From CAZWRK01 sp964635875 (GTDB lineage: Bacteria > Pseudomonadota > Gammaproteobacteria > Burkholderiales > Aquaspirillaceae), in the NCBI GenBank assembly GCA_964635875.1, contig CAZWRK010000145.1, positions 1 through 9,585 on the forward strand: 9,585 nucleotides of DNA, given 5' to 3'. The notes beneath the pieces were generated by a model that saw only the letters and a program-made list of their open reading frames with translations, ran no database searches and was not told the DNA's origin. Each line of letters begins with the position of its first letter. The first letter of the stretch is position 1. The position numbers and the translations under genes were made by a program. Below, piece by piece: positions 1-5,300 of the stretch.

Positions 1-95
1 GCCACCAAAAATTACGCCAACTATTCGCACACACAAACACCAGCAAACCCTCTTCGGGGCCGCAAAACCTCAACAGGTTAAAATCCGCCCAATGC

Positions 96-123
96 AAAAA
101 GCCACTGAAAAATCAGTGGCTTT
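96..123 (-). terminator. Rho-independent terminator of the initiator tRNA gene
   Basis: An 8-bp perfect stem (101-108 with 113-120) closes a 4-base AAAA loop (TTTT on the minus strand). Three more A:T pairs (98-100 with 121-123) extend it. Read on the minus strand the stem is followed by TTTTT, and it lies 5-6 bases past the encoded CCA end of the tRNA. This is a standard intrinsic terminator for the minus-strand transcript. In the plus direction the U tract is broken (TTTAAATTT), so it is less likely to work that way. Confidence 0.85.
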
Positions 124-128
124 AAATT

Positions 129-204
129 TGGTTGCGGGGACAGGACTCGAACCTGTGACCTTCGGGTTATGAGCCCGACGAGCTGCCAACTGCTCCACCC
201 CGCG
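129..204 (-). tRNA. Initiator tRNA-fMet (anticodon CAT)
   Basis: This 76-nt minus-strand gene folds as a complete cloverleaf with the 3' CCA encoded at 131-129. The anticodon CAT lies at 171-169. Two features mark it as an initiator rather than an elongator tRNA-Met: the first base C1 (204) faces A72 (133), an unpaired acceptor end, and the anticodon stem has three consecutive G:C pairs (TCGGG/CCCGA). The T arm carries GGTTCGAGTCC. It delivers formyl-methionine to the P site for translation initiation. It has its own promoter and terminator. In many proteobacteria an initiator tRNA gene precedes rimP-nusA-infB; the window stops too soon to show whether that holds here. Confidence 0.97.
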
Positions 205-216
205 TCAGAGATGCAG

Positions 217-245
217 ATACTACAATAAAATAATTCTCTAGTCAA
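217..245 (-). promoter_or_regulatory. Sigma-70 promoter of the initiator tRNA gene
   Basis: On the minus strand TTGACT (245-240) is followed by a 17-base AT-rich spacer and TAGTAT (222-217), close to the -35/-10 consensus at ideal spacing. Transcription would start around 210, about six bases before the mature tRNA end at 204. The -35 box lies only five bases beyond the uppP stop codon. Confidence 0.8.
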
Positions 246-250
246 GAATC

Positions 251-1072
251 TTATGCCCAAACAACCCAACCCATCTTCCAGCTCAACAAAATAAAGCCGC
301 CAAAAATAATACGATACCAAGCGAAAGAATTAAATGTATGACTAGACACAAAACGCACTAGGCCTTTTACTGCAAAAAATGCACTAATAAAAGCCGCAAC
401 AAACCCAACCACAAATACAGGCAACGCAGAAAGACTAAACAAAGCCCAATGTTTGTATACATCGTAAGCCGTCGCCGCAAACATAACAGGAATCGCTAGA
501 AAAAATGAAAACTCCGTCGCGACGCGGCGATCCAAACCAAATAACATCCCACCCATAATTGTGCTACCAGAGCGAGACATTCCCGGAATTAAAGCGCAAA
601 CCTGAGCTAAACCAACCTTCAACGCATCCATCGCACGAAGATCATCGACATGATGAATTCGTGCAACCAGCTCACGCCGCTCAATCCATAAAATTACAAC
701 GCCACCAAACACCAGCGCGATTGCAACAGCGACAGGGTTAAACAAATACGCCTTAATCATTTTTATCGCCAAAATCCCCACAATAGCAGCAGGCAAAAAA
801 GCGATTAAGAGATTAGTGGTAAAGCGCCATGCCAATGGATCCTTTTTTGGCAATCCAGAGAAAACCATGCCAATTTTGGCACGATACTCCCAACAGACGG
901 CCAAAATCGCACCAAGCTGGATCACAATCTCAAAGACATTACCCACGCCATCATCAAAATTCAGCAAATCTGCTGCGATAATCAAATGACCAGTACTTGA
1001 GATAGGAAAAAATTCAGTAAGACCTTCGACAATTCCAAGAATAAAGGCCTTACAAAGCAAAAGTATATCCAT
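251..1072 (-). CDS. uppP: Undecaprenyl-diphosphate phosphatase UppP (BacA)
   Basis: This integral membrane enzyme removes a phosphate from undecaprenyl diphosphate, regenerating the lipid carrier for peptidoglycan and O-antigen precursors; overproduction gives bacitracin resistance in E. coli. The product is 273 residues, the usual family length, and mostly hydrophobic. It shows both signature regions: EGLTEFFPISSTGH (residues 16-29, with the conserved Glu, Ser and His) and IPGMSRSGST (about 162-171, with the catalytic Arg at 167). I chose the ATG at 1072 over an in-frame TTG two codons upstream (1078), because the weak AGAG ribosome-binding site is 9 bases from the ATG and only 3 from the TTG. 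A probable terminator separates it from dsbA upstream. No terminator lies between its stop and the tRNA promoter, so its mRNA may read through the tRNA gene. The family call is secure; the start is less certain. Confidence 0.96.
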   Translation of the reverse strand: MDILLLCKAFILGIVEGLTEFFPISSTGHLIIAADLLNFDDGVGNVFEIVIQLGAILAVCWEYRAKIGMVFSGLPKKDPLAWRFTTNLLIAFLPAAIVGILAIKMIKAYLFNPVAVAIALVFGGVVILWIERRELVARIHHVDDLRAMDALKVGLAQVCALIPGMSRSGSTIMGGMLFGLDRRVATEFSFFLAIPVMFAATAYDVYKHWALFSLSALPVFVVGFVAAFISAFFAVKGLVRFVSSHTFNSFAWYRIIFGGFILLSWKMGWVVWA

Positions 1073-1089
1073 GCGCAAACACTCTAGAG

Positions 1090-1130
1090 AAGCAAAAATA
1101 AAATAGGGCAGGACAATCGCCTACCCTGCC
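1090..1130 (-). terminator. Probable intrinsic terminator after dsbA
   Basis: On the minus strand a 6-bp GGCAGG/CCTGCC stem (1130-1125 with 1112-1107) with a 12-base loop is followed by a T-rich tail (CTATTTTATTTTT, about 1106-1094). It lies 22 bases past the dsbA stop and before uppP. The loop is long and one base separates stem and tail, so termination may be partial. Confidence 0.5.
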
Positions 1131-1152
1131 GCACAAAATCAGCATAAATAAT

Positions 1153-1767
1153 TTATTTACGTTCTTCTCGCGCTTTAGCAATCAGCGCATCCACCACCTG
1201 CAATAGGCGCTGAGGCTCTGCAGCCAACGGCATATATTTACCAGCAATCACAAAACTGGGCGTTGCTTCAATTTGATAGCTTCGAGTCATTTTCGTCGCG
1301 CGAGCCACTTCACTATTTATTACCGAAAAAGACTGATAAATTTGCATAAATTTATCCACATCGCCCCCTTGCGCCTTCACCCAAGCTTTTACAGCTTCAG
1401 GCTGCGCAAAATTGCGTTTTTCCTTTACTACGGCGGAAAATGCTGGCTCATGCAGCTTGCTCGACTGGCCACTGATCCGAATAGAAGCAAATAATCGCAC
1501 CAACGGCTCCATGTTTTTATCCCAGACAATTTGCTCCTGCCGGAATGCCACATCTGCAGGCAGCTTTTTTTGCCATGTCACAACAGAAGGTTCCAAGTTA
1601 AAACAATGAACGCAGCCGTAAGAAAAAAATTCAATCACTTCAACTTTGTCTTTTTGACTAACCGGCTGGGGAACAGGCAACAATTTGTAGTCCACACCCT
1701 CACGCAAACCCGCAGCCAACGCAGGCAATGACACAAACATGAATAGCGCTACGAGCCATTTTTTCAT
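1153..1767 (-). CDS. dsbA: Periplasmic thiol:disulfide oxidoreductase DsbA
   Basis: DsbA puts disulfide bonds into exported proteins in the periplasm and is normally re-oxidised by DsbB. The 204-residue product starts with a signal peptide (residues 1-18: KK, hydrophobic core, ALA cleavage site). A thioredoxin-fold domain follows with VIEFFSYGCVHC; the redox cysteines are C52 and C55. The cis-proline loop is Thr169-Pro170. The active site reads CVHC instead of the common CPHC. From memory, CVHC and a Thr before the cis-Pro also occur in Neisseria DsbA proteins. The ribosome-binding site AAAGGA lies 8 bases before the ATG. The SPOR gene is 80 bp upstream on the same strand, with no convincing promoter between them, so co-transcription is likely. 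SPOR-dsbA adjacency is common in betaproteobacteria. Confidence 0.94.
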   Translation of the reverse strand: MKKWLVALFMFVSLPALAAGLREGVDYKLLPVPQPVSQKDKVEVIEFFSYGCVHCFNLEPSVVTWQKKLPADVAFRQEQIVWDKNMEPLVRLFASIRISGQSSKLHEPAFSAVVKEKRNFAQPEAVKAWVKAQGGDVDKFMQIYQSFSVINSEVARATKMTRSYQIEATPSFVIAGKYMPLAAEPQRLLQVVDALIAKAREERK

Positions 1768-1847
1768 TTAAGCAATCCTTTAATTAACCAATAAAACAAG
1801 CGAACCCACCTAGCATCATCCTCAATCTAACTTACGTTAGACTTACA

Positions 1848-2594
1848 TTATTCTCGGACCGGTGTGGCGGAGACGCCCTCTTGGCGCAATTGGGCAAGCA
1901 CACGATCTGCTTCAGCCTTATCTTCATAAGGACCAACACGGACACGATGTAAACGGCCTTTTTCAGGCACATCAATCGATGAAATCTGAGCCTCTAGGCC
2001 TGACAATGCCAATCGTGCTTTTAAATTATCTGCCTCAGCTGTGTTTCCAAAGGCTCCTAACTGCAGATACAACTTGAGATTTTTTTTATCCTCTTGTCGC
2101 TCTGTAGACTTATCGGCAGGAGAGCGACTCGGCACCGCCTCAGACAAGCCGGGCAAGATCTTGTAAAACTCGTAGTTTGGACTTTTACTTTTATCGACCG
2201 CCTCCGCACCGCTATTTGCTGTACTTTGCTCGGAGGCCTGCGCAGCGGGATCATTAGACTCGCCAACCTTTCCAGAGACTTGGCTTGCACTTTCTGGAAC
2301 CGCATCCACTTTTTGCTTCACCTCTGACTCAGGAGCAACCGCGACCGCATTAGGCTCCAAAACTGTTGGGGTCGCCCCCTGTTGCGACACCTCAGGGCGG
2401 GAAATTTCTTTGCTCACAAATGGCGTCTGGCTGCGAGTCATAAAATAAGTGAGTGCAGCCGCCGCACCAATGCCGCCAATCAAACCAATCACGATGCCAA
2501 CAGCCATGCCAGTTTTTTTATGGCGAACAGGGCGTTGTGCGGAAGGCTGTGATGCACGAGATCGGCCAGCATTTTTATAATCGCGGTTAGCCAT
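1848..2594 (-). CDS. SPOR-domain inner-membrane protein, FtsN-like
   Basis: This is a bitopic membrane protein of 248 residues. It has a basic cytoplasmic N-terminus (1-28), one Gly/Ala-rich transmembrane helix (about 29-52), a low-complexity Ser/Ala/Glu/Pro periplasmic linker (about 55-170) and a C-terminal SPOR domain (about 172-246, LYLQLGAFGN to VRVGPYEDKAEADRVLAQL). SPOR domains bind denuded glycan at the division septum. The short YEFYKILPG segment (141-149) is, from memory, typical of betaproteobacterial FtsN/DedD-like proteins. It probably works in septal cell-wall synthesis or constriction; whether it is the essential FtsN cannot be decided from sequence. In relatives this gene often follows argS; here it follows comM. 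The ribosome-binding site is weak (GAAAG about 13 bases away), so the start is less certain. It appears to have its own promoter. Confidence 0.88.
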   Translation of the reverse strand: MANRDYKNAGRSRASQPSAQRPVRHKKTGMAVGIVIGLIGGIGAAAALTYFMTRSQTPFVSKEISRPEVSQQGATPTVLEPNAVAVAPESEVKQKVDAVPESASQVSGKVGESNDPAAQASEQSTANSGAEAVDKSKSPNYEFYKILPGLSEAVPSRSPADKSTERQEDKKNLKLYLQLGAFGNTAEADNLKARLALSGLEAQISSIDVPEKGRLHRVRVGPYEDKAEADRVLAQLRQEGVSATPVRE

Positions 2595-2636
2595 ATTGCA
2601 GCAACGCTTTCATTCAAAGGTAAGGAAACAAGCCCA

Positions 2637-2645
2637 ATTATATCA
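2637..2645 (-). promoter_or_regulatory. Extended -10 promoter of the SPOR-dsbA unit
   Basis: The minus strand reads TGA-TATAAT, a perfect -10 hexamer with the TG extension. The start point would be near 2630, about 36 bases before the SPOR start codon. No good -35 box lies 16-18 bases upstream. An inverted repeat occupies that place, which could suit an activator. Confidence 0.65.
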
Positions 2646-2660
2646 GCCGCTCATACAGAT

Positions 2661-2679
2661 GTTACGCTGCAAATGTAAC
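2661..2679. repeat. Inverted repeat GTTAC-N9-GTAAC, possible operator
   Basis: GTTAC (2661-2665) and GTAAC (2675-2679) form a palindrome with a 9-base spacer, centred about 40 bases upstream of the predicted SPOR start point, where the -35 box would normally be. The arms are only 5 bp, so chance is possible, but the size and position suit a dimeric regulator. No regulator can be named. Confidence 0.35.
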
Positions 2680-2690
2680 GAGACGCTCAA

Positions 2691-2710
2691 AGAAAAATGG
2701 ATAAACCATT
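2691..2710 (-). terminator. Weak candidate terminator after comM
   Basis: On the minus strand a 5-bp AATGG/CCATT stem (2710-2706 with 2700-2696) with a 5-base loop runs into TTTCTTT, starting four bases past the comM stop. The stem is short and AT-rich, so it would terminate poorly at best. Confidence 0.3.
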
Positions 2711-2714
2711 CATA

Positions 2715-4208
2715 CTAAAGATGACGGCGAAACTGAATAGCCTCGGCCACATGTGAAATTTGGACCGTATCAGAGGCTGCCAAATCTGCTAATGTTCGAG
2801 CTAAACGTAAGATGCGATGATATGCACGAGCAGATAAATTAAGCTTATGTGCGGCTTGTGTTAATAAGTTTTGGCTCGCACTATCAATTTGTGCGTGCTG
2901 AGCCAGAGCCTCGCCTTGCAACTCGGCATTTGCACAGCTTTGACGCATGAGCTGCCGCTGCCATGCCGCCTCAACCCGCTCGCGAACGATTTGGCTTGAC
3001 TCACCAGCAGCACGCTGCCCAAGCTCTTCAGGCAAAATGCTGGGCACTTCAATCGCCAAATCGATCCGATCCAGTAACGGACCAGAAATTTTCGCCTTAT
3101 AACGTTTCACCTGATCTGGGGTACAGTGGCACGCAGTCCGAGGATGACCATAATAGCCACAAGGGCAAGGATTCATTGCAGCAACCAACTGAAAACGCGC
3201 AGGAAATTCGGCTTGCCGAGCTGCACGCGAAATTAAGATGCGCCCTGACTCAAGAGGCTCCCGTAGCACCTCAAGAACCTTACGATCAAACTCAGGAAGT
3301 TCGTCCAGAAATAGAACACCTCGATGAGAGAGGCTAATTTCCCCCGGCCGTGGATCTGAGCCTCCACCGACAAGCGCTACAGCAGAGACAGTATGATGCG
3401 GCGCTCTAAATGGGCGCTTTTTAAACTGTTCATGAGAAAAACCTGCCGTTCCAAGGGACTGGATTGCAGCAGCCTCTAAAGCTTCGGATACACTCATTGA
3501 AGGCAAAATTCCCGGCAAACGGGTCGCCAACATCGACTTACCCGTTCCCGGAGGGCCAATCATTAGCAAGCTATGCCTGCCGGCGGCGGCCAGTTCAAGG
3601 GCCCGTCTCGGCATATGCTGCCCTTTAATGTCGGACAAGTCCGCATAGAGAGGCAAAAGCGCAGAGGAAGAAAGAGGCGAAGGGCGGGCTAACGGAACCT
3701 CCCCCGTAAGGTGCTGGCACACTGCCAGCAAAGATGGTGCAGAAAGAACATCGACCTCCTCAACCAACGCAGCTTCAGCAGCAACAGAGTGTGGCACAAC
3801 CAGAGTGCGCCCCGCTTTCGCCACACCCATTGCAGTAGGTAAAACACCTCTAATTGCCCGCAACTCACCGGTCAAACCTAACTCACCAGCAAATTCAAAC
3901 TGCGCTAGATCTACATTTGGCAGCTGACCTGAAGCAAACAAAATACCGATTGCAATAGGAAGGTCAAAGCGACCTGAGCTTTTTGGCAAATCTGCAGGTG
4001 CTAAATTGACCGTCAAGCGAGCCGCCGGAAAATCAAAGCCTGCCGTTTGAATCGCTGCACGCACTCGATCGCGGCTCTCCCGCACCTCTGCCTCAGGCAA
4101 GCCAACAAGCGTGAACGCGGGTAAGCCGTTCGCCAAATGAACTTCAATGGTCACCGAGCATGCTGTAACACCAACAATCGCCCGACCATGAACAATCGCT
4201 ATCCGCAT
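2715..4208 (-). CDS. comM: ComM/YifB-family AAA+ ATPase (Mg-chelatase-like)
   Basis: ComM is a hexameric DNA helicase that drives branch migration when incoming single-stranded DNA recombines during natural transformation, as shown in Vibrio cholerae. The older label is Mg-chelatase-related protein, but it does not act in chlorophyll synthesis. The 497 residues hold the expected order: an N-terminal Lon-protease-like fold (about 1-170), then the AAA+ core with Walker A GPPGTGKS (218-225) and Walker B GVLFLDE (297-303). A Cys cluster C348, C350, C360, C362 could bind zinc, LLDRIDL (378-384) contains a conserved Arg (R381), and a C-terminal helical domain runs from about 400. Full length and intact. 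AAGGAG sits 5 bases before the ATG. It starts 20 bp after ubiK, so the two are co-transcribed. Its presence does not prove competence, as many non-competent bacteria carry it. Confidence 0.96.
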   Translation of the reverse strand: MRIAIVHGRAIVGVTACSVTIEVHLANGLPAFTLVGLPEAEVRESRDRVRAAIQTAGFDFPAARLTVNLAPADLPKSSGRFDLPIAIGILFASGQLPNVDLAQFEFAGELGLTGELRAIRGVLPTAMGVAKAGRTLVVPHSVAAEAALVEEVDVLSAPSLLAVCQHLTGEVPLARPSPLSSSALLPLYADLSDIKGQHMPRRALELAAAGRHSLLMIGPPGTGKSMLATRLPGILPSMSVSEALEAAAIQSLGTAGFSHEQFKKRPFRAPHHTVSAVALVGGGSDPRPGEISLSHRGVLFLDELPEFDRKVLEVLREPLESGRILISRAARQAEFPARFQLVAAMNPCPCGYYGHPRTACHCTPDQVKRYKAKISGPLLDRIDLAIEVPSILPEELGQRAAGESSQIVRERVEAAWQRQLMRQSCANAELQGEALAQHAQIDSASQNLLTQAAHKLNLSARAYHRILRLARTLADLAASDTVQISHVAEAIQFRRHL

Positions 4209-4228
4209 TCAGTCTCCTTAAACATCAG

Positions 4229-4522
4229 TTAGGAATGGCCTTGCGCCGACTGCTCTTCAACCTCTGCCTCGTCAGACAGAGAGGACGGGGCAAGCTGCTT
4301 TTCTAGAGAAGTTAAGCGAATTTCCAATTGGCTTAACTTTTCACGCGTACGCAACAACAGCTCTTGCTGAACATCAAACTCTTCTCGAGTCACCAAGTCC
4401 ATTTTCGAGAAGGTTGATGCCAACATTGCCCGAAGATTTTTTTCAAAATCTTTTGCAGGACTATTCCCTAAGGTTTCCGCCACCTTAGCATTAATCTCAT
4501 CGAATAATTTTTGCGCCAGCAT
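4229..4522 (-). CDS. ubiK: UbiK, ubiquinone biosynthesis accessory factor (YqiC/BMFP)
   Basis: UbiK is a small helical protein that partners UbiJ in aerobic ubiquinone biosynthesis and also resembles the Brucella membrane fusogenic protein. The product is 97 residues from the chosen start. It has an N-terminal amphipathic stretch (MLAQKLFDEI), the family hallmark DLVTREEFDVQ (42-52), a coiled coil with heptad Leu/Ile (about 46-78) and an acidic tail. Three in-frame ATGs stand side by side (first bases 4528, 4525 and 4522) behind GGAG. Only the last has a normal spacing (7 bases; the others have 1 and 4), so I start there. An upstream in-frame ATG at 4546 is unlikely because GGAG would lie inside the gene. 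It is followed 20 bp later by comM. Confidence 0.9.
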   Translation of the reverse strand: MLAQKLFDEINAKVAETLGNSPAKDFEKNLRAMLASTFSKMDLVTREEFDVQQELLLRTREKLSQLEIRLTSLEKQLAPSSLSDEAEVEEQSAQGHS

Positions 4523-4567
4523 CATCATGCTCCAAATAAGTACCACGTGATAAATAGATCAGCGTGC

Positions 4568-4576
4568 AGTGTAGCA
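4568..4576 (-). promoter_or_regulatory. Candidate extended -10 promoter of ubiK-comM
   Basis: The minus strand reads TGC-TACACT, an extended -10 element about 46 bases before the chosen ubiK start. No clear -35 box is present, so support is modest. The NtrC-like palindrome lies 31-55 bases upstream of it. Confidence 0.35.
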
Positions 4577-4606
4577 AAGCCGCCCCAACTTGCCTGCACA
4601 TTGCTA

Positions 4607-4623
4607 CGCACCAATACGGTGCA
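4607..4623. promoter_or_regulatory. NtrC-type binding site upstream of glnK
   Basis: A perfect 5-bp palindrome GCACC-AATAC-GGTGC (4608-4622) matches the NtrC consensus TGCAC-N7-GTGCA at all but the first base. It lies about 210 bp upstream of the sigma-54-type promoter, a workable distance for an enhancer acting by DNA looping. Lone half-sites GTGCA (4564-4568) and TGCAC (4595-4599) lie nearby on the ubiK side. The binding protein is inferred; no ntrC gene is in the window. Confidence 0.65.
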
Positions 4624-4741
4624 GAAAATTTTTACTCAGCATTTTGCATGCTAAAAGTAAATCTGAGTTTCTCATTTGACACAATGATCCCACCAAAAAC
4701 GCTCAATGGGGAACACACCCCTATCCATTCTGATGCCCCTC

Positions 4742-4780
4742 AAAAATATAAAAAACCACTAAAAAACACAAAAAAACAAA
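4742..4780. other. Phased A-tracts, probable intrinsic DNA bend
   Basis: Runs of 5, 6, 6 and 7 adenines (4742-4746, 4750-4755, 4761-4766, 4770-4776) are centred roughly 8.5, 11 and 9.5 bases apart, close to one helical turn. Such phasing gives static curvature. The array lies between the NtrC-like site and the sigma-54-type promoter, where a bend would favour enhancer-promoter contact. Confidence 0.5.
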
Positions 4781-4830
4781 GCTCTTCTCTATTCAAACGC
4801 GCCTAAACCATCAAAACACTTAACCAAGGC

Positions 4831-4846
4831 TGGCATAGTTTGTGCA
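4831..4846 (+). promoter_or_regulatory. Sigma-54 (RpoN) type promoter of glnK-amtB
   Basis: TGGCATAGTTTGTGCA has the invariant GG (4832-4833) and GC (4844-4845) separated by exactly 10 bases. It differs from the consensus TGGCAC-N5-TTGCA mainly by G in place of T in the -12 block and T for C in the -24 block. Transcription would start near 4857, giving a leader of about 70 bases before glnK. This kind of promoter in front of glnK-amtB is well known in other proteobacteria. Confidence 0.7.
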
Positions 4847-4927
4847 TAAGAGATTTGGACGCACGAAAAGTTTTGCAATTACCCCGAAATAAAATTTTTT
4901 AAATTGACTCTTTATAAAGGAGCGAGC

Positions 4928-5266
4928 ATGAAACTGGTATCCGCCATCATTAAGCCGTTCAAACTCGATGAAGTTCGTGAAGCCCTTTCCGCTATTGGCG
5001 TTCAAGGCGTCACAGTAACAGAGGTAAAAGGTTTTGGACGGCAAAAGGGGCACACTGAGCTCTATCGAGGTGCTGAATATGTCGTGGACTTTCTCCCTAA
5101 AGTCAAAATCGAAATTGCGATTAAAGCCGAGCTTCTGGATCAAGTATTAGAAGCCGTTGAGCGCGCAGCGCACACAGGAAAAATCGGCGATGGAAAGATT
5201 TTTGTCTTTTCACTTGAGCAGGTTGTCCGCATTCGCACTGGGGAAAATGGCCCTGAAGCAATTTGA
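4928..5266 (+). CDS. glnK: Nitrogen regulatory protein P-II (GlnK)
   Basis: P-II proteins are small trimers that sense 2-oxoglutarate and ATP/ADP and, through uridylylation, nitrogen status. GlnK binds AmtB and blocks ammonium uptake when nitrogen is plentiful. From the chosen ATG the product is exactly 112 residues, the canonical length. An upstream in-frame ATG (4904) would add eight residues and place the good ribosome-binding site AAAGGAG (4916-4922, 5 bases before the chosen ATG) inside the gene, so it is rejected. The T-loop (about 37-55) has the uridylylation site Tyr51 in the setting YRGAEYVVDF. The B-loop (IGDGKIFV, 86-93) and C-loop (RIRTGE, 101-106) nucleotide-binding motifs are intact. 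amtB follows after 34 bp. The protein could equally be named GlnB by sequence; linkage to amtB favours GlnK. Confidence 0.96.
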   Translation: MKLVSAIIKPFKLDEVREALSAIGVQGVTVTEVKGFGRQKGHTELYRGAEYVVDFLPKVKIEIAIKAELLDQVLEAVERAAHTGKIGDGKIFVFSLEQVVRIRTGENGPEAI

Positions 5267-5300
5267 TCACAACGGCAAAAATGTGAAGAGGAACTAGACT

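Larger units (their letters stand above)
4523..4927. other. Divergent control region between ubiK and glnK
   Basis: This gene-free stretch of about 400 bp contains, in order, the ubiK leader and a candidate ubiK promoter, a palindrome like an NtrC site, a run of phased A-tracts, a sigma-54-type promoter and the glnK leader with its ribosome-binding site. An 80-codon plus-strand frame from 4564 to 4806 crosses these elements. It has no ribosome-binding site, no recognisable domain and a Lys/Ser-rich end made by the A-tracts, so I do not count it as a gene. Confidence 0.75.

Noticed and set aside
1..95. Open plus-strand frame 1-81 ending in TAA, and possible leader of a minus-strand gene such as rimP
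   Set aside because: Only 26 codons of no recognisable protein are visible, and the minus strand shows no start codon with a ribosome-binding site and no clear promoter. The edge is too short to call anything.
78..320. 80-codon minus-strand frame
   Set aside because: It runs through the terminator, the tRNA gene and the end of uppP, so it is a chance frame.
1826..1841. 6-bp hairpin TCTAAC/GTTAGA behind the SPOR stop
   Set aside because: It is short and has no T run, so it is not a credible terminator and more likely chance.
2963..3337. 124-codon plus-strand frame inside comM
   Set aside because: It is an antisense shadow of the AAA+ ATPase gene.
4595..4611. Second full NtrC site built on the half-site TGCAC at 4595
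   Set aside because: The partner half at the right distance reads CGCAC, which does not match GTGCA.
4564..4806. 80-codon plus-strand frame between ubiK and glnK
   Set aside because: It lacks a ribosome-binding site, overlaps the regulatory elements, and its Lys-rich end comes from the A-tracts.
4873..4901. TTGCAA-N17-TTTTTA as a second, sigma-70 promoter for glnK
   Set aside because: The -10 match is poor and lies in an AT-rich stretch where such matches arise by chance. The GG-N10-GC element is better supported.
4820..5143. 107-codon minus-strand frame over glnK
   Set aside because: It is antisense to the clear P-II gene and has no family features.
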